Source of the DNA: Herpetosiphon geysericola
GTDB lineage: Bacteria > Chloroflexota > Chloroflexia > Chloroflexales > Herpetosiphonaceae
DNA length: 64,000 bases
Assembly (NCBI RefSeq): GCF_001306135.1
Contig: NZ_LGKP01000017.1
Coordinates: forward strand, 1 to 64,000
Direction of reading: 5' to 3'
A program made the translations under genes and the position numbers. The notes under the pieces are model-generated. The model was not told the origin of the DNA and searched no databases. It worked only from the letters and a program-made list of their open reading frames with translations. Each line of letters begins with the position of its first letter. Position 1 is the first letter of the stretch. Of the stretch, positions 50,201-58,535 are shown in pieces.

Positions 50201-50691
50201 CGCGCAGCCAAATTAACTGCATCGCCGATGACCGAATATTGCTGCCGCCCGAGCGAGCCAATGCCGCCAGCAATCACCACCCCAGTGTTGATGCCAATGT
50301 GCAAGCCTAATTCAAGCCCTTCCTGTTGGCTAAGTTCAGCAATTGCAGCGAGCATGGCACTTGCAGCGTGCACGGCGCGAATCGGATCATCTTCGTGGGC
50401 GAGGGGTGCGCCAAAAATCGCCATAATTGCATCGCCAATAAATTTATCGACGACTCCGCCGTAGTGCTCGATAATCGGCACCAAACGGTCAAAACAGGTA
50501 TTAATTAAGCGATGTACCGCCTCAGCGTCGAGCTGTTCAGCAATTGAGGTAAAGCCCACCAAATCGGCGAACATCACCGTAACCCGCCGCCGTTCGCTAC
50601 GGGGCAAGGGCGCATCGGCCAACATACGGCCACATTGCGAGCAAAAACGTGCGCTGGCAGGGTTGAGGTTGAGACATTCTGTACATTGCAT
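47209..50691 (-). CDS. Zinc-ribbon class III cyclase with NTPase and TPR domains
   Basis: 1160 residues. An N-terminal zinc ribbon (MQCTECLNLNPASARFCSQC) precedes a class III cyclase domain (about 35-200) with MFADLVGFTSIAEQL, VVDKFIGDAIMAIFGAP and YSVIGDAVNLAARLQ. A STAND/AAA NTPase follows with Walker A VGEAGIGKSRLL (near 265) and Walker B TPVIWSIEDIHWADE (near 385). TPR-type repeats run from about 620 to 1130. Such proteins join cAMP synthesis to a large sensing platform. GH81 lies upstream and GH3 downstream on the same strand, both too far for an operon. Confidence 0.9.
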   Translation of the reverse strand: MQCTECLNLNPASARFCSQCGRMLADAPLPRSERRRVTVMFADLVGFTSIAEQLDAEAVHRLINTCFDRLVPIIEHYGGVVDKFIGDAIMAIFGAPLAHEDDPIRAVHAASAMLAAIAELSQQEGLELGLHIGINTGVVIAGGIGSLGRQQYSVIGDAVNLAARLQDLASNAEILVGPETQRMTAHVFDYAALGEKAIKGRSEHVAVFKLRGLNPRPSSGRGIKGLQSPMVGRHGELESLLAVTADLSKQRGRVVMAVGEAGIGKSRLLTEWRNQSFEQLPQVVWYEARCLSYTQESAYALLRDLVRSLIGVSINDGEDDMAAALHQIATALLLDQADQVIPALSHLLLLPASRRFDELSPQALQALYISAVRRLVLAQGQHTPVIWSIEDIHWADEASVDVLQNLLQLHNDIPLVILATSRPDREVVGWRLVESARDLSGLELNLAPLSLANGRELIANLLHFDGLPEHLRTAILNKADGNPFFVEEVIRTLIDREAIMHDGNSWVALEAINHIELPDSVHGLLAARIDRLPSELRQLLHIAAVIGRRFAIRVVAEVLGSTAEKMTNSIDLLVDRELLRRDRTNPNGYLRFRHALVHEVVYSTTLQTERRRLHGVVGETLEALYPSRREELAAALANHFMHAEHPKAFEYALLAGDVAYRQYALREAIRHYERAHDLSHHYDLPLSVVRGLYLNYARATELIGETKQALDLYQHVLERCESEHDTESLIIVLIEHARLLMLPSHHRDLDRSRSETTRALELATQQGDRQSEARCYWLLALIEGHLSRFTAAEPWGEKALSLARELGMRELQAYCLNDFHRVAINNGQPELAERMLREAIELWRSLNNLPMLADSLSGMADFYYSRRDLDQAVRYAREAERLALMIGNAWNLGFSRSVLGGIALETGDIQQALHMFQSSIEQSSLSGPIMLNMYGRTELIRLYRMLGDYQAALDVLEAGEAYIEQVNDEALIALRQLFIAMRLLITIEQTSQDPAELSETIRHILSFELGEQQVVAGVMLRVIHIELCLKLGDYGHAERLVAEIVEQLSALWFGGSLVSNYRARLAAAQGKLAEAIEFSEVLINEQPAGDIHDLWRFRAWRAEWLEAQGQFTLAVSERQHAQRLIQHISGNILRDELRERFLGLPLVQATLQEPSSSFII

Positions 50692-50787
50692 AGGCGGTGT
50701 ACTCGGCGCAAAAATATTGCCCCATTATAGCGTTAATTTTACTCTTTTTGAAACAAATGTTTACTAGAAGTTTATCTGAATAGTGCC

Positions 50788-50823
50788 AAAAACCCGTCAC
50801 TCGTATCCACGAGTGACGGGTTT
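50788..50823 (-). terminator. Terminator after GH81 gene
   Basis: AAACCCGTCACTCG and CGAGTGACGGGTTT form a 14-bp stem with a short loop. On the minus strand it is followed by TTTTGG. Confidence 0.88.
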
Positions 50824-50843
50824 GCAACCAAAACTATTGGATT

Positions 50844-53800
50844 CTAGTTGAATGGCAAGGTGATGGTGGATTGTTGGCCTTGGGCGTTGGTGGCGCTGGT
50901 GCGAACACTCGCCGAGCCATTGCCAATTGCGTTCCAAATTTCAATCCGTACCCGACCATTGCTCAAGTTGGCCCAAGCCCCACTGCTGCTCTTGAGACCA
51001 GAACTTTGGCTATATTGCTCGAAGCCAGCCACCGGATCGGTTGGGAAGTAGTTGTAGGTTTCGGTGCGATCATAGCTGCCATCGCCAGTCCAGTCGTAGG
51101 AAATACGAGCTTGAACCCCGTTGCCCACAGCGGTGTTGGAATCGACGAACAACTTGAATTGGGTGGCTTGGCTGTTGTAGCTGCGGGTCAAGCCTGAGAT
51201 GGTGTAAACCAAGGCGTTGGTTGGCGTACCGTCGTAATTGGCTCCGCCAGCTGATGGAATGCTGTCGCTGTTGGCTCCAGCGCCTGCGCTCAAGCTCAAC
51301 GTACCAGCCACATTTTGGGCAGCGCCGTCGATCACGTGCAAGGTGTTACCACCGCCACCAGCATCGATCTTGGTCAATTGCCATTGTTGGTTGGTTGCGC
51401 CGACATATTCCCATTGGTGAACGTTGCCGCCATCGGCGGTTGAAGCATCAGCCACATCAAGCGCCTTGCCACTATGGCGGGCAATAATCGCATAGTAGCC
51501 GTTGCCAACATCACGCAAACACCATTGTTGGTTGCTGGTGTTGCCATATGGCCATTGATGGATGTTGACTCCGTTGCCAGTTGCGGTTACGCCGCCAGCC
51601 ACATCAAGCGCCTTGCCACTATGGCGAGCGGTCACTTTGAAGTAATTGCTGCCAACGCCTTCGAAGCGCCATTGTTGGTTTAAGCCACCGACATAGCTCC
51701 ATTGATGCACATTGGCACCATCAGCGGTTGAAACTGCATCGACATCCAAGGCTTTGCCACTGTGGCGAGCAGTTACGCGATAGTAGGCATTGGCATCCAA
51801 GCTGACTGCTGAACAGCCTGCAACTGGCGTGGCAGTTGGTTGAACAGGAGTCGCTGTTGGGTTGACTGGCGTCGCCGTCGGATTGACTGGCGTTGCCGTT
51901 GGGTTAGGATTGACTGGCGTTGCCGTTGGTGGTGGAGTTGTGCCAGTGCTGCGAGCCATGCTGCGCGCTGGAATGCTATTCAACACCACACCATTTGAGA
52001 AGGTTACGCTCAATGGGCTACCAGTTGGATTCCAAGCAACATAGGTACGAACCCCGTTTTTGTTGAACACAGCATAGGTTGGCGTGTTGGCGGTGATCGA
52101 GGTATCGATCGAACCCAACTGCTTCAAGTTGCGAATCCAGTGGTAGGTGTGGGCTTTGGTTTCGCCTTCTTCTGGCGTAAAGGGGACGGTATCGAACTTG
52201 GTTGCTGCGGTTGCAGCATCACCAAAAGCTTGGAATTGCCAAATAATATCGAGCCAATAGCGTTCTGCGCCACCAATGTTGTTGCGCATTTGGCTGTAGT
52301 TTTTGTTGACGTAGGCTGGATTGCGGCCTAAGTACAACGAACCACCGTGGAATGGCAAGAAGTTGATGCCATGGATCATTTCTGGGTTGGCGCTGAACCA
52401 AGTTGCGTAGCTGCCACCATCGCCCCAAACCATACCCACTGCTGGGTGGTTGTTGTTGGCGGTGAAGCCAGCAGGGAACACAGCGTTATCAACATTGAAC
52501 CAATATTGCTCAATCGCATGGGTTTCATGGGTATACATGAAGATCCCAAGGTCGCGTAATTGGGTGTTGCCAGTGTTTGCGCCCCACAACAACACAGCAG
52601 TGTTGAACATCATCGCTTCTGACGATGATTCGTGGTTGTTCCCAGCGCCAAAGCCAGCGTGGCCCGAAGCCCATGAGTGGCCTTCGTAGATGTCGAAGGT
52701 GCGCAAGCGGGGGAAGCGTGGATCGTTGGCGGTGCTAATGTTAGCAGCGTCGTTGATCAACAACTTGACCATCGAACCCCAGTTGCTATCAAGCGCCCAG
52801 TTTGGATCGTATTGGGCTAAGATTGCCGCAGCGTAGATGTAGTAGCCGTAGTGGAAGTGGTGGTCGTTCAATTCGGTATCCGAGCCGAATGAAGCTGGAT
52901 AGCCGATGACCGTGCCCCAATTGCTGTTGTAGTAGAACTGGCCGTTGGTGTCATTAGCGCTGGCGGTAAACCATTCTTGCAAACGGTTGCGCACGGCGGT
53001 GATCAACGAGTTGCGGGCGTTGGTATTGCCCAATTGTTCAGCAATCGGAATCAAATTGGCCAACCGTAAGAGTGCCTTGCCAGTGTAGTAGGTATCAGCA
53101 CCGCCAAAGTGACTGGCTTCGAAAGCAACATCATTCAAGTGATTGTTGAGCGTGGTGCGGTTGTAATCGCCTGCATCTGGCAAGGCTGGCAGCACACCGT
53201 TGAAGCGCATTGACGTGGTAAACGAATTGCCATCGCGCAAGCGAATTTGGCCGCGCGCCGTGGGGTAGCTGTAGTTAGTCAACGCCGTCGATGAGTTGAT
53301 CGCGTGGTGGCGATACAAGCCCAACACGGTGTTGGTATTTGAGCCTTCTTTGGCAACCGTGGTGGCGCTGAAGGTGGTGTTCAAGCTAGCCGTCGCTTGG
53401 TCGTAGCTCCAGCTGGCGGTGGTGTTGGTTACAAACGCATAGGCGCGGGCTTTGAAGAAATTAAAGGTTGCCACGCTATTATCAGGCAGCACCGCCACCG
53501 AATAATAATCCTTGCCCGCCAAATTTGATTGAAAATTGTTCCCCGATTGGCTCCAAGTAGCGCCAGTTGGGGCAAAAATACCGTAGTGATGGCCGTTGAC
53601 CGTGATGCCAAGGGCATTGGTGCCAGCGCCAGTCCAGACACTTGGCGGAGCAGCCGCGCTAATCAAGGCATCGCCGCCGCTCTTGGTCAAATAGACGAAT
53701 GGCATACCATGGCCAAAGGTTGCGCGCAGTGTACCGCCACCATTCCAATAGGCCGTGACCGTCCAATCCGAGTAGCCGTCAACTTTGGCATCGGGCGAGT

Positions 53801-54254
53801 TCAAGCCTACCAAACCAAGGTTCAGGTCTTCGGAAGCGTTATAATGAAATTCGCCAATGTAGTTGGGCGAGCCAGTTGAAATTGCGGGAATCGTGGGGAA
53901 AGTTACGCCCAAGCCAGCAGATTTGGCTTTGACAATCAACGGCAAGGCCGTCATATTTTCCGAATAGGGATTGCCAGGGAAGCGCTGCCAGCCAAGTGAA
54001 CTCCACCAGTCGTTGGTGGGCATTGCGCCAGTAACGTTGGCAGTGCGTTTGGGCGAAACAGGATTGCCATTAAAATCATCGGGAACTTTCGCGCCCGCTG
54101 GCAAGTTGGTGGTGTAACTGCCAAGCCCAGCTTGATCAGCGTTGGCAACAGGTTGGGTGGGAGAAAAGAACAAACTCGTGGTTAGAAAGGTAAGCAGGGT
54201 TCCTGCGAGCCATGGTAATCGTCTTGAGCGATTAGGTAACTGTTGTGTATTCAT
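50844..54254 (-). CDS. Secreted GH81 endo-beta-1,3-glucanase with ricin-type lectin module
   Basis: 1136 residues starting MNTQQLPNRSRRLPWLAGTL, with ACGAGGATGT upstream and a signal peptide to about 40. The GH81 domain (about 45-760) has the catalytic acid Asp near 463 in ELNDHHFHYGYYIYAA, and Glu in FDIYEGHSWASG (near 522) and NNHESSSEAMM (near 543). A Thr-Pro linker with repeated TATPVNP follows. A ricin/CBM13 domain has three repeats with HSGKALDV and QQW. A last beta-sandwich of about 165 residues (SYDWTGDGSYDRTETYNYF) is probably sugar-binding, family not assigned. It cuts insoluble beta-1,3-glucan outside the cell. Confidence 0.93.
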   Translation of the reverse strand: MNTQQLPNRSRRLPWLAGTLLTFLTTSLFFSPTQPVANADQAGLGSYTTNLPAGAKVPDDFNGNPVSPKRTANVTGAMPTNDWWSSLGWQRFPGNPYSENMTALPLIVKAKSAGLGVTFPTIPAISTGSPNYIGEFHYNASEDLNLGLVGLNSPDAKVDGYSDWTVTAYWNGGGTLRATFGHGMPFVYLTKSGGDALISAAAPPSVWTGAGTNALGITVNGHHYGIFAPTGATWSQSGNNFQSNLAGKDYYSVAVLPDNSVATFNFFKARAYAFVTNTTASWSYDQATASLNTTFSATTVAKEGSNTNTVLGLYRHHAINSSTALTNYSYPTARGQIRLRDGNSFTTSMRFNGVLPALPDAGDYNRTTLNNHLNDVAFEASHFGGADTYYTGKALLRLANLIPIAEQLGNTNARNSLITAVRNRLQEWFTASANDTNGQFYYNSNWGTVIGYPASFGSDTELNDHHFHYGYYIYAAAILAQYDPNWALDSNWGSMVKLLINDAANISTANDPRFPRLRTFDIYEGHSWASGHAGFGAGNNHESSSEAMMFNTAVLLWGANTGNTQLRDLGIFMYTHETHAIEQYWFNVDNAVFPAGFTANNNHPAVGMVWGDGGSYATWFSANPEMIHGINFLPFHGGSLYLGRNPAYVNKNYSQMRNNIGGAERYWLDIIWQFQAFGDAATAATKFDTVPFTPEEGETKAHTYHWIRNLKQLGSIDTSITANTPTYAVFNKNGVRTYVAWNPTGSPLSVTFSNGVVLNSIPARSMARSTGTTPPPTATPVNPNPTATPVNPTATPVNPTATPVQPTATPVAGCSAVSLDANAYYRVTARHSGKALDVDAVSTADGANVHQWSYVGGLNQQWRFEGVGSNYFKVTARHSGKALDVAGGVTATGNGVNIHQWPYGNTSNQQWCLRDVGNGYYAIIARHSGKALDVADASTADGGNVHQWEYVGATNQQWQLTKIDAGGGGNTLHVIDGAAQNVAGTLSLSAGAGANSDSIPSAGGANYDGTPTNALVYTISGLTRSYNSQATQFKLFVDSNTAVGNGVQARISYDWTGDGSYDRTETYNYFPTDPVAGFEQYSQSSGLKSSSGAWANLSNGRVRIEIWNAIGNGSASVRTSATNAQGQQSTITLPFN
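51835..51935 (-). repeat. Coding tandem repeat in GH81 linker
   Basis: Repeats of about 21 bases encode TATPVNP or variants (four or more units) between the catalytic and lectin domains. Such tracts change length easily. Confidence 0.7.
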
Positions 54255-54383
54255 GCACATCCTCGTGTACTAATCAACGTCGATAGCCGAAATGTTATGA
54301 ACTCCTCGTCGCATGAATCAAGCAACCTCCTTCGATCAAAGAATCCATATACTGCCATTTTAATTTTTTTCTAACTATTATTC

Positions 54384-54403
54384 AATGACTAAAATAAGTC
54401 ATT
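54384..54403. promoter_or_regulatory. Palindrome in GH81/S9 divergent region
   Basis: AATGACT, six-base AT centre, AGTCATT. It lies between the divergent GH81 and S9 peptidase genes in an AT-rich stretch, and could be an operator for either. Confidence 0.45.
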
Positions 54404-54494
54404 TAGAATGGCAAATGCTTCCAAAGGCTAGTTAAATAGTTAATCGTTCTATGCTACTATGCGCAGAATTGCATATAGAGAATAGGAACCACGC

Positions 54495-56543
54495 ATGGCA
54501 GAGTTGCAAACCTGGCAGGCCACGAGTCTGTTGGAGTTACGTTTTATCTCCGATGCCCAAATTGCGCCCAATGGCGAGCAGATTGCGTTTGTTGAAACTT
54601 GGATCGAGGAAACCGCGAGCAAGAATGGCCCGCGCAAGCCCGATTATCGCTCGGCAATTATGCTGATTCAGGCCGATGGTGGCACGCCGCAACGCATGAC
54701 CTTCAGCGTTTCTGGCCGCGATAGCTCGCCGCGCTGGTCGCCAGATGGCAGCAAATTGGCCTTTATCTCAACCCGCGATGCAGGCGTAGCCCAATTATTT
54801 GTGCTCGATTTGGCTCGTGGTGGCGAGGCCCAGCAACTCACCAGCCTTGGCTATGGCGTGGCCGAAATCAACTGGCGGCCAGATAGTCAAGCTTTAACTT
54901 TCATTTCACGCGGCGCCAAAGCCAAAGAACAGCCGCACGTCGAAAGCTTGCGCGACGAAAAAATCATCGAGCGCTTGCCGTTTAAATTCGATGGCGTTGG
55001 CTATTTGCAGCCAGAATATGCCCAAATTTGGTTGGTGGAGCTTGGCCAAGCACCGCGCCAAATTACCGACCAAGCTTTTGATCACGCCGATCCAGCATGG
55101 TCGCCTGATGGCAGCGAATTGGCGTTTATTACGGTTTCGCGGGCAGAATTAGAGCACACTCGCCAAGCAGATATGTATCTTTTAAATGTTGATACTGGCA
55201 CATCACGCTGCTTGACCAACGCGCTTGGGCCGGTTTATCACCCAACATGGTCGCCTGATGGCAGCCAAATCGCCTATATCGGCCACGATCAACACACAGG
55301 CAACGCTTCAAACGAGGCTTTGTGGTGTGTCAGTCGAGCTGGCGGCGATGCCCGTTTGCTGAGCGTTGGCTTTGAGCATGGGCTAGAAAATAGCATCATC
55401 AGCGATGCCCGCATCGGGCGGTTTCCCTATCGGCCCTATTGGCGCGATAACGGCATTTATTGTTTGGCAACCCGCGCCGCCCGCACCCGCGCCTATCGCT
55501 ACAGCGACGGCACAATGCATGAACTCACGCCTGAGGATAATCCCAGCATTTCAGGCTACAGCCAATCGTTAAATAAGCGCACCGCCTTTACCGCAGGCAC
55601 CGCCACCCAACTCGAATGCCTGTATATGGGCGATGCGGATGGCAGCATTAATTTGCTCTATGATCCAAACGCTAGCTTGCTGGCAAGCATGCAAACGATC
55701 GAGCCAGAACGCTTTAGCTACAACAGTTTTGATGGTTTGGAGATTGAAGGTTGGGCAATCAAGCCAGTTGGCTTTACTGAAGGCCAGCAATATCCATCAT
55801 TGCTCTACATTCATGGTGGCCCGCACAGCGCCTACGGCCATAATTTTATGCACGAATTTCAAGTGCTGGCCGCTGCTGGCTATGGCGTGATTTACACCAA
55901 CCCGCGCGGTGGCACGGGCTATGGTCAACGCTTCCGCGCCTTGGTACGCCAAGATTTTGGCGGCGATGATTATCGTGATCTCATGGCTGCCGCCGATTTG
56001 GCCGAAAGCTGGGATTGGATCGACAGCAAACGCATGGGTGTGCTCGGTGGCTCGTATGGCGGCTACATGACCAACTGGATCATTAGCCATACCGACCGTT
56101 TTGCTGCCGCCAACACCCAGCGCTGTATCTCCAATCTGATGAGTTTCTTCGGCACATCGGATATTGGGCCGTACTTCGGCGAAGATGAATTTGGCGGCCA
56201 GCCTTGGGCTAATATCGATAAATTTATGGAACGCTCACCGATTCGTTATGTCAATTCAATTAATACGCCATTGTTAATTTTGCATTCAGATGAAGACCAT
56301 CGCTGCCCAGTTGAGCAAGCAGAGCAGCTGTATACCGCGCTCAAAGTGCTCGACAAACCTGTGCGCTTTGTGCGCTTCCCACGTGAAGGCCACGAACTTT
56401 CGCGTAGCGGCGAGCCATTACATCGCATCGCACGTATTGAATACATTCTCGATTGGTTCGGCCACTATTTGCAAGGCCACGACCTCACGCCCGCCGATCA
56501 ATTTCGGCGCAGCGTGGCAGGCGAATGGCAAAGCACCCAATAG
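54495..56543 (+). CDS. S9-family serine peptidase (acylaminoacyl-peptidase type)
   Basis: 682 residues. The N-terminal beta-propeller (about 1-400) is built of PD40-like repeats such as PRWSPDGSKLAFISTRDA and PTWSPDGSQIAYIGHD. The alpha/beta hydrolase domain has the nucleophile Ser520 in GGSYGGYMTNW, Asp near 599 in LHSDEDHRCPVEQ and His near 632 in REGHELSRSG. It cleaves short peptides, often from the N-terminus. No signal peptide. Diverges from GH81. Confidence 0.92.
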   Translation: MAELQTWQATSLLELRFISDAQIAPNGEQIAFVETWIEETASKNGPRKPDYRSAIMLIQADGGTPQRMTFSVSGRDSSPRWSPDGSKLAFISTRDAGVAQLFVLDLARGGEAQQLTSLGYGVAEINWRPDSQALTFISRGAKAKEQPHVESLRDEKIIERLPFKFDGVGYLQPEYAQIWLVELGQAPRQITDQAFDHADPAWSPDGSELAFITVSRAELEHTRQADMYLLNVDTGTSRCLTNALGPVYHPTWSPDGSQIAYIGHDQHTGNASNEALWCVSRAGGDARLLSVGFEHGLENSIISDARIGRFPYRPYWRDNGIYCLATRAARTRAYRYSDGTMHELTPEDNPSISGYSQSLNKRTAFTAGTATQLECLYMGDADGSINLLYDPNASLLASMQTIEPERFSYNSFDGLEIEGWAIKPVGFTEGQQYPSLLYIHGGPHSAYGHNFMHEFQVLAAAGYGVIYTNPRGGTGYGQRFRALVRQDFGGDDYRDLMAAADLAESWDWIDSKRMGVLGGSYGGYMTNWIISHTDRFAAANTQRCISNLMSFFGTSDIGPYFGEDEFGGQPWANIDKFMERSPIRYVNSINTPLLILHSDEDHRCPVEQAEQLYTALKVLDKPVRFVRFPREGHELSRSGEPLHRIARIEYILDWFGHYLQGHDLTPADQFRRSVAGEWQSTQ

Positions 56544-56597
56544 ATCAACAGCTGCGCTAATCTGAATCGATCAGCGCAGCCCAAATAATTTAATCCA

Positions 56598-56632
56598 CAG
56601 CCGTTGCCAGCTTTAGGCAGCGGCTTTTTGTT
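56598..56632 (+). terminator. Terminator overlapping 3' end of SDR gene
   Basis: AGCCGTTGCC and GGCAGCGGCT form a stem with a short loop and are followed by TTTTTG. The descending arm covers the stop and last codons of the convergent SDR gene (56613), so the coding end and the terminator share bases. Confidence 0.75.
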
Positions 56633-57566
56633 TGGTTTGTTGGCCGCGATACCAGGCAATCGTTGCTTGCAACGCTTGCTCCAACGGCGTTGCCTCCAAG
56701 CCAAGCTCACGCTCAATCGCTTGAGCATCGACAATTTGCGGCTCGGTATATTGATAAAACATCTCAACAAACTCGCGCATAAACGAATCCATCAGGCCAA
56801 AGGCCCGAATCGCCATTTTGGGCAGGGCAATGCTGCGCACAGGGTAGCCCAGCAATTGGCCAATTGTTTGCAACATCGCCCGTTGGGTTAATGGCGGCGC
56901 AACTGGCAAATGCCATGCTTGGCCCAAGGCCGCCGGATGCTGACCCAACAATGCCAAGCCGCGCGCAACATCGCCGATATAGCTAAAACTATGCGGCAAA
57001 TCGATGTTGCCCAACAATTGAGCTGGCTTATGTTGCAACAACATTGGAAACACTCGATCGCCCAAGGTTGAATTCAAAACCTGTGGACCAAAGAAATCGG
57101 CTGCCCGCCCAATCGTCACCTCTAGCGTGCCAGCCCGCTGCGCCGCCAAATAGGTTTCGACCAACGCAGCGCGCATGCGGCCTTTGCGCGTATGTGGAGC
57201 AAACGGCGTGGCTTCAGTCAATGGGCGGCCTTGGCTCGAACCATAGACGTAGAGCGTGTCGAGCACGACCAAACGCGCGCCAACAGTGGCTGCTGCCTGC
57301 ATAATCGTTTGCTGAAATTGCGGCATAATTTTGGTCTGTTCAGCATAATGAACGTTCGCGCAGTGATAAATAACATTCGCGCCTTGGCACAATTCGTTGA
57401 TTTGGGCTTGATTCAACAAATCGCCAGCAACCACCTCAACCGCTGCTGGCAGATTGGCCTTGCCACTCCGATTCACACAGCGTACCTGCTGGCCTTGGCG
57501 CAACAATTCCTCGGCGAGGCTACTCCCAGCTGGGCCAGTCCCAAAAATAACATGCAATGAACTCAT
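56613..57566 (-). CDS. SDR-type NAD-dependent epimerase/dehydratase
   Basis: 317 residues, extended SDR. The Rossmann motif is VIFGTGPAGSSLAEELLRQG, a variant of GxxGxxG. DTLYVYGSSQGRPLTEATPF has the YxxS region in unusual form, so the classical YxxxK must be checked. A central PHSFSYIGDVARGLALLG matches sugar-epimerase-like proteins of this group. AAGGAGTG precedes the ATG. A 15-bp palindrome 30 bases upstream is shared with the TetR gene behind it, so it is probably that regulator's target. Confidence 0.8.
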   Translation of the reverse strand: MSSLHVIFGTGPAGSSLAEELLRQGQQVRCVNRSGKANLPAAVEVVAGDLLNQAQINELCQGANVIYHCANVHYAEQTKIMPQFQQTIMQAAATVGARLVVLDTLYVYGSSQGRPLTEATPFAPHTRKGRMRAALVETYLAAQRAGTLEVTIGRAADFFGPQVLNSTLGDRVFPMLLQHKPAQLLGNIDLPHSFSYIGDVARGLALLGQHPAALGQAWHLPVAPPLTQRAMLQTIGQLLGYPVRSIALPKMAIRAFGLMDSFMREFVEMFYQYTEPQIVDAQAIERELGLEATPLEQALQATIAWYRGQQTKQKAAA

Positions 57567-57595
57567 TTCAACACTCCTTGTACATTATTCAATAA

Positions 57596-57610
57596 TCGAA
57601 CATTGTTCGA
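57596..57610. promoter_or_regulatory. Second TetR operator, SDR promoter
   Basis: TCGAACATTGTTCGA, a perfect 15-bp palindrome with a T centre, between the SDR start and the end of the TetR gene. Flanks A/T extend it by one base each side. Confidence 0.8.
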
Positions 57611-57625
57611 TAAGGCTCAAAAAAA

Positions 57626-58261
57626 TTAGGTGGTGGTCATTAATAAGCCCTGTAACAAGGCTTGGGTTGTGCGTTGGATGCGAGCTTCAATCTGTTCAGC
57701 TTGGCTGAGGCGTTGGCTTAGCGCTAAGCTAACGATTCCATGCAAGGTTGCCCAAAGAATTTCGCTATCTTCACGTAAATTTAAACTTGTAACCTGTTCG
57801 TCAATCAACAGGGCTTGTAAATCTTGCTCAACCAGCAAACAGGTTGACCACGCTGCTTGGTTGCGCAAATCAGGGTTGACCGTCACGCCATCCATGCCGT
57901 GCATCACTTGGTAGAGGTCGGGATTGGCTTGGGCAAAGTGCCAATAGGCGAGTGCTATAGCCTGCAAGCGCTGATAGGGATCAACATAGGCGGCGCTTGC
58001 TTGTTGCATGGCACTGGTTAATTGTTGAAAGCCAATTTCCAACAAGGCTTCCAAAATAGCGTCCTTGCTGGCGAAATATTCATAGACCATCGACGGGCTA
58101 TATTCGATCAACTCAGCAACTTTGCGGATGGTCAGGCCCGACCAACCATCTGCTTGGGCAATTTGACGCGCACCACTTAAAATCCCCTCGCGGGTTGCTT
58201 GTTTGATCCGTTCGCGCCGTTCTTTACTGCCCATCATTGCTTCCATTTCAGCTACAATCAT
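57626..58261 (-). CDS. TetR-family repressor with autoregulatory operator
   Basis: About 211 residues from ATG 58261 (MIVAEMEAMMGSKERRERIK); a TTG at 58273 lies inside the operator and is less likely, and starts at 58246 or 58237 are possible. HTH: GWSGLTIRKVAELIEYSPSM then VYEYFASKDAILEAL. The C-terminal domain fits the TetR_C_13/WHG type (LQAIALAYWHFAQANPDLYQ VMHGMDG). The palindrome at 58266 and its twin at 57596 mark autoregulation and control of the SDR gene, whose start is 60 bases downstream of the TetR stop. Confidence 0.85.
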   Translation of the reverse strand: MIVAEMEAMMGSKERRERIKQATREGILSGARQIAQADGWSGLTIRKVAELIEYSPSMVYEYFASKDAILEALLEIGFQQLTSAMQQASAAYVDPYQRLQAIALAYWHFAQANPDLYQVMHGMDGVTVNPDLRNQAAWSTCLLVEQDLQALLIDEQVTSLNLREDSEILWATLHGIVSLALSQRLSQAEQIEARIQRTTQALLQGLLMTTT

Positions 58262-58265
58262 TTCA

Positions 58266-58280
58266 TCGAACAATGTTCGA
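58266..58280. promoter_or_regulatory. Second TetR operator, own promoter
   Basis: TCGAACAATGTTCGA, the same palindrome as at 57596 with A in the centre (the reverse-strand reading of the other site). It lies directly against the likely ATG, so bound repressor would block initiation. Confidence 0.8.
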
Positions 58281-58443
58281 TAATAATATACATGTTCAGA
58301 ATAGACTTGTCAAGAGGCAAAGTTGGGAATTGGTTGTTGGGAATCGGGGATCAGGTTTTAGGGATCAGGGGTCAGCTGTTAGAAATCAGAAAGCACATAG
58401 CGCAGCGTGAGAATCAGAAGCACAATAACATTCCAGCATATAC

Positions 58444-58506
58444 ATATTTGGGGGTGCAGGGGGCTGAAACCCCCCTGCGTTTCCCGCTGGCGGGACGGAA
58501 GGGTGG
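58444..58506 (-). repeat. Two-hairpin REP-like element, copy 5
   Basis: Read on the minus strand: GCCACCCTTCCGTCCCGCCA, stem TCCCGCCAGCGGGA, then CAGGGGGG/CCCCCTG and CACCCCCAAATA, like copies 2 and 3. A GGGATCAGGGGTCAG-type run lies upstream (58318-58385). Confidence 0.8.
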
Positions 58507-58535
58507 CAAAAAATAGAGCTTGCCACCTTTTTGAT

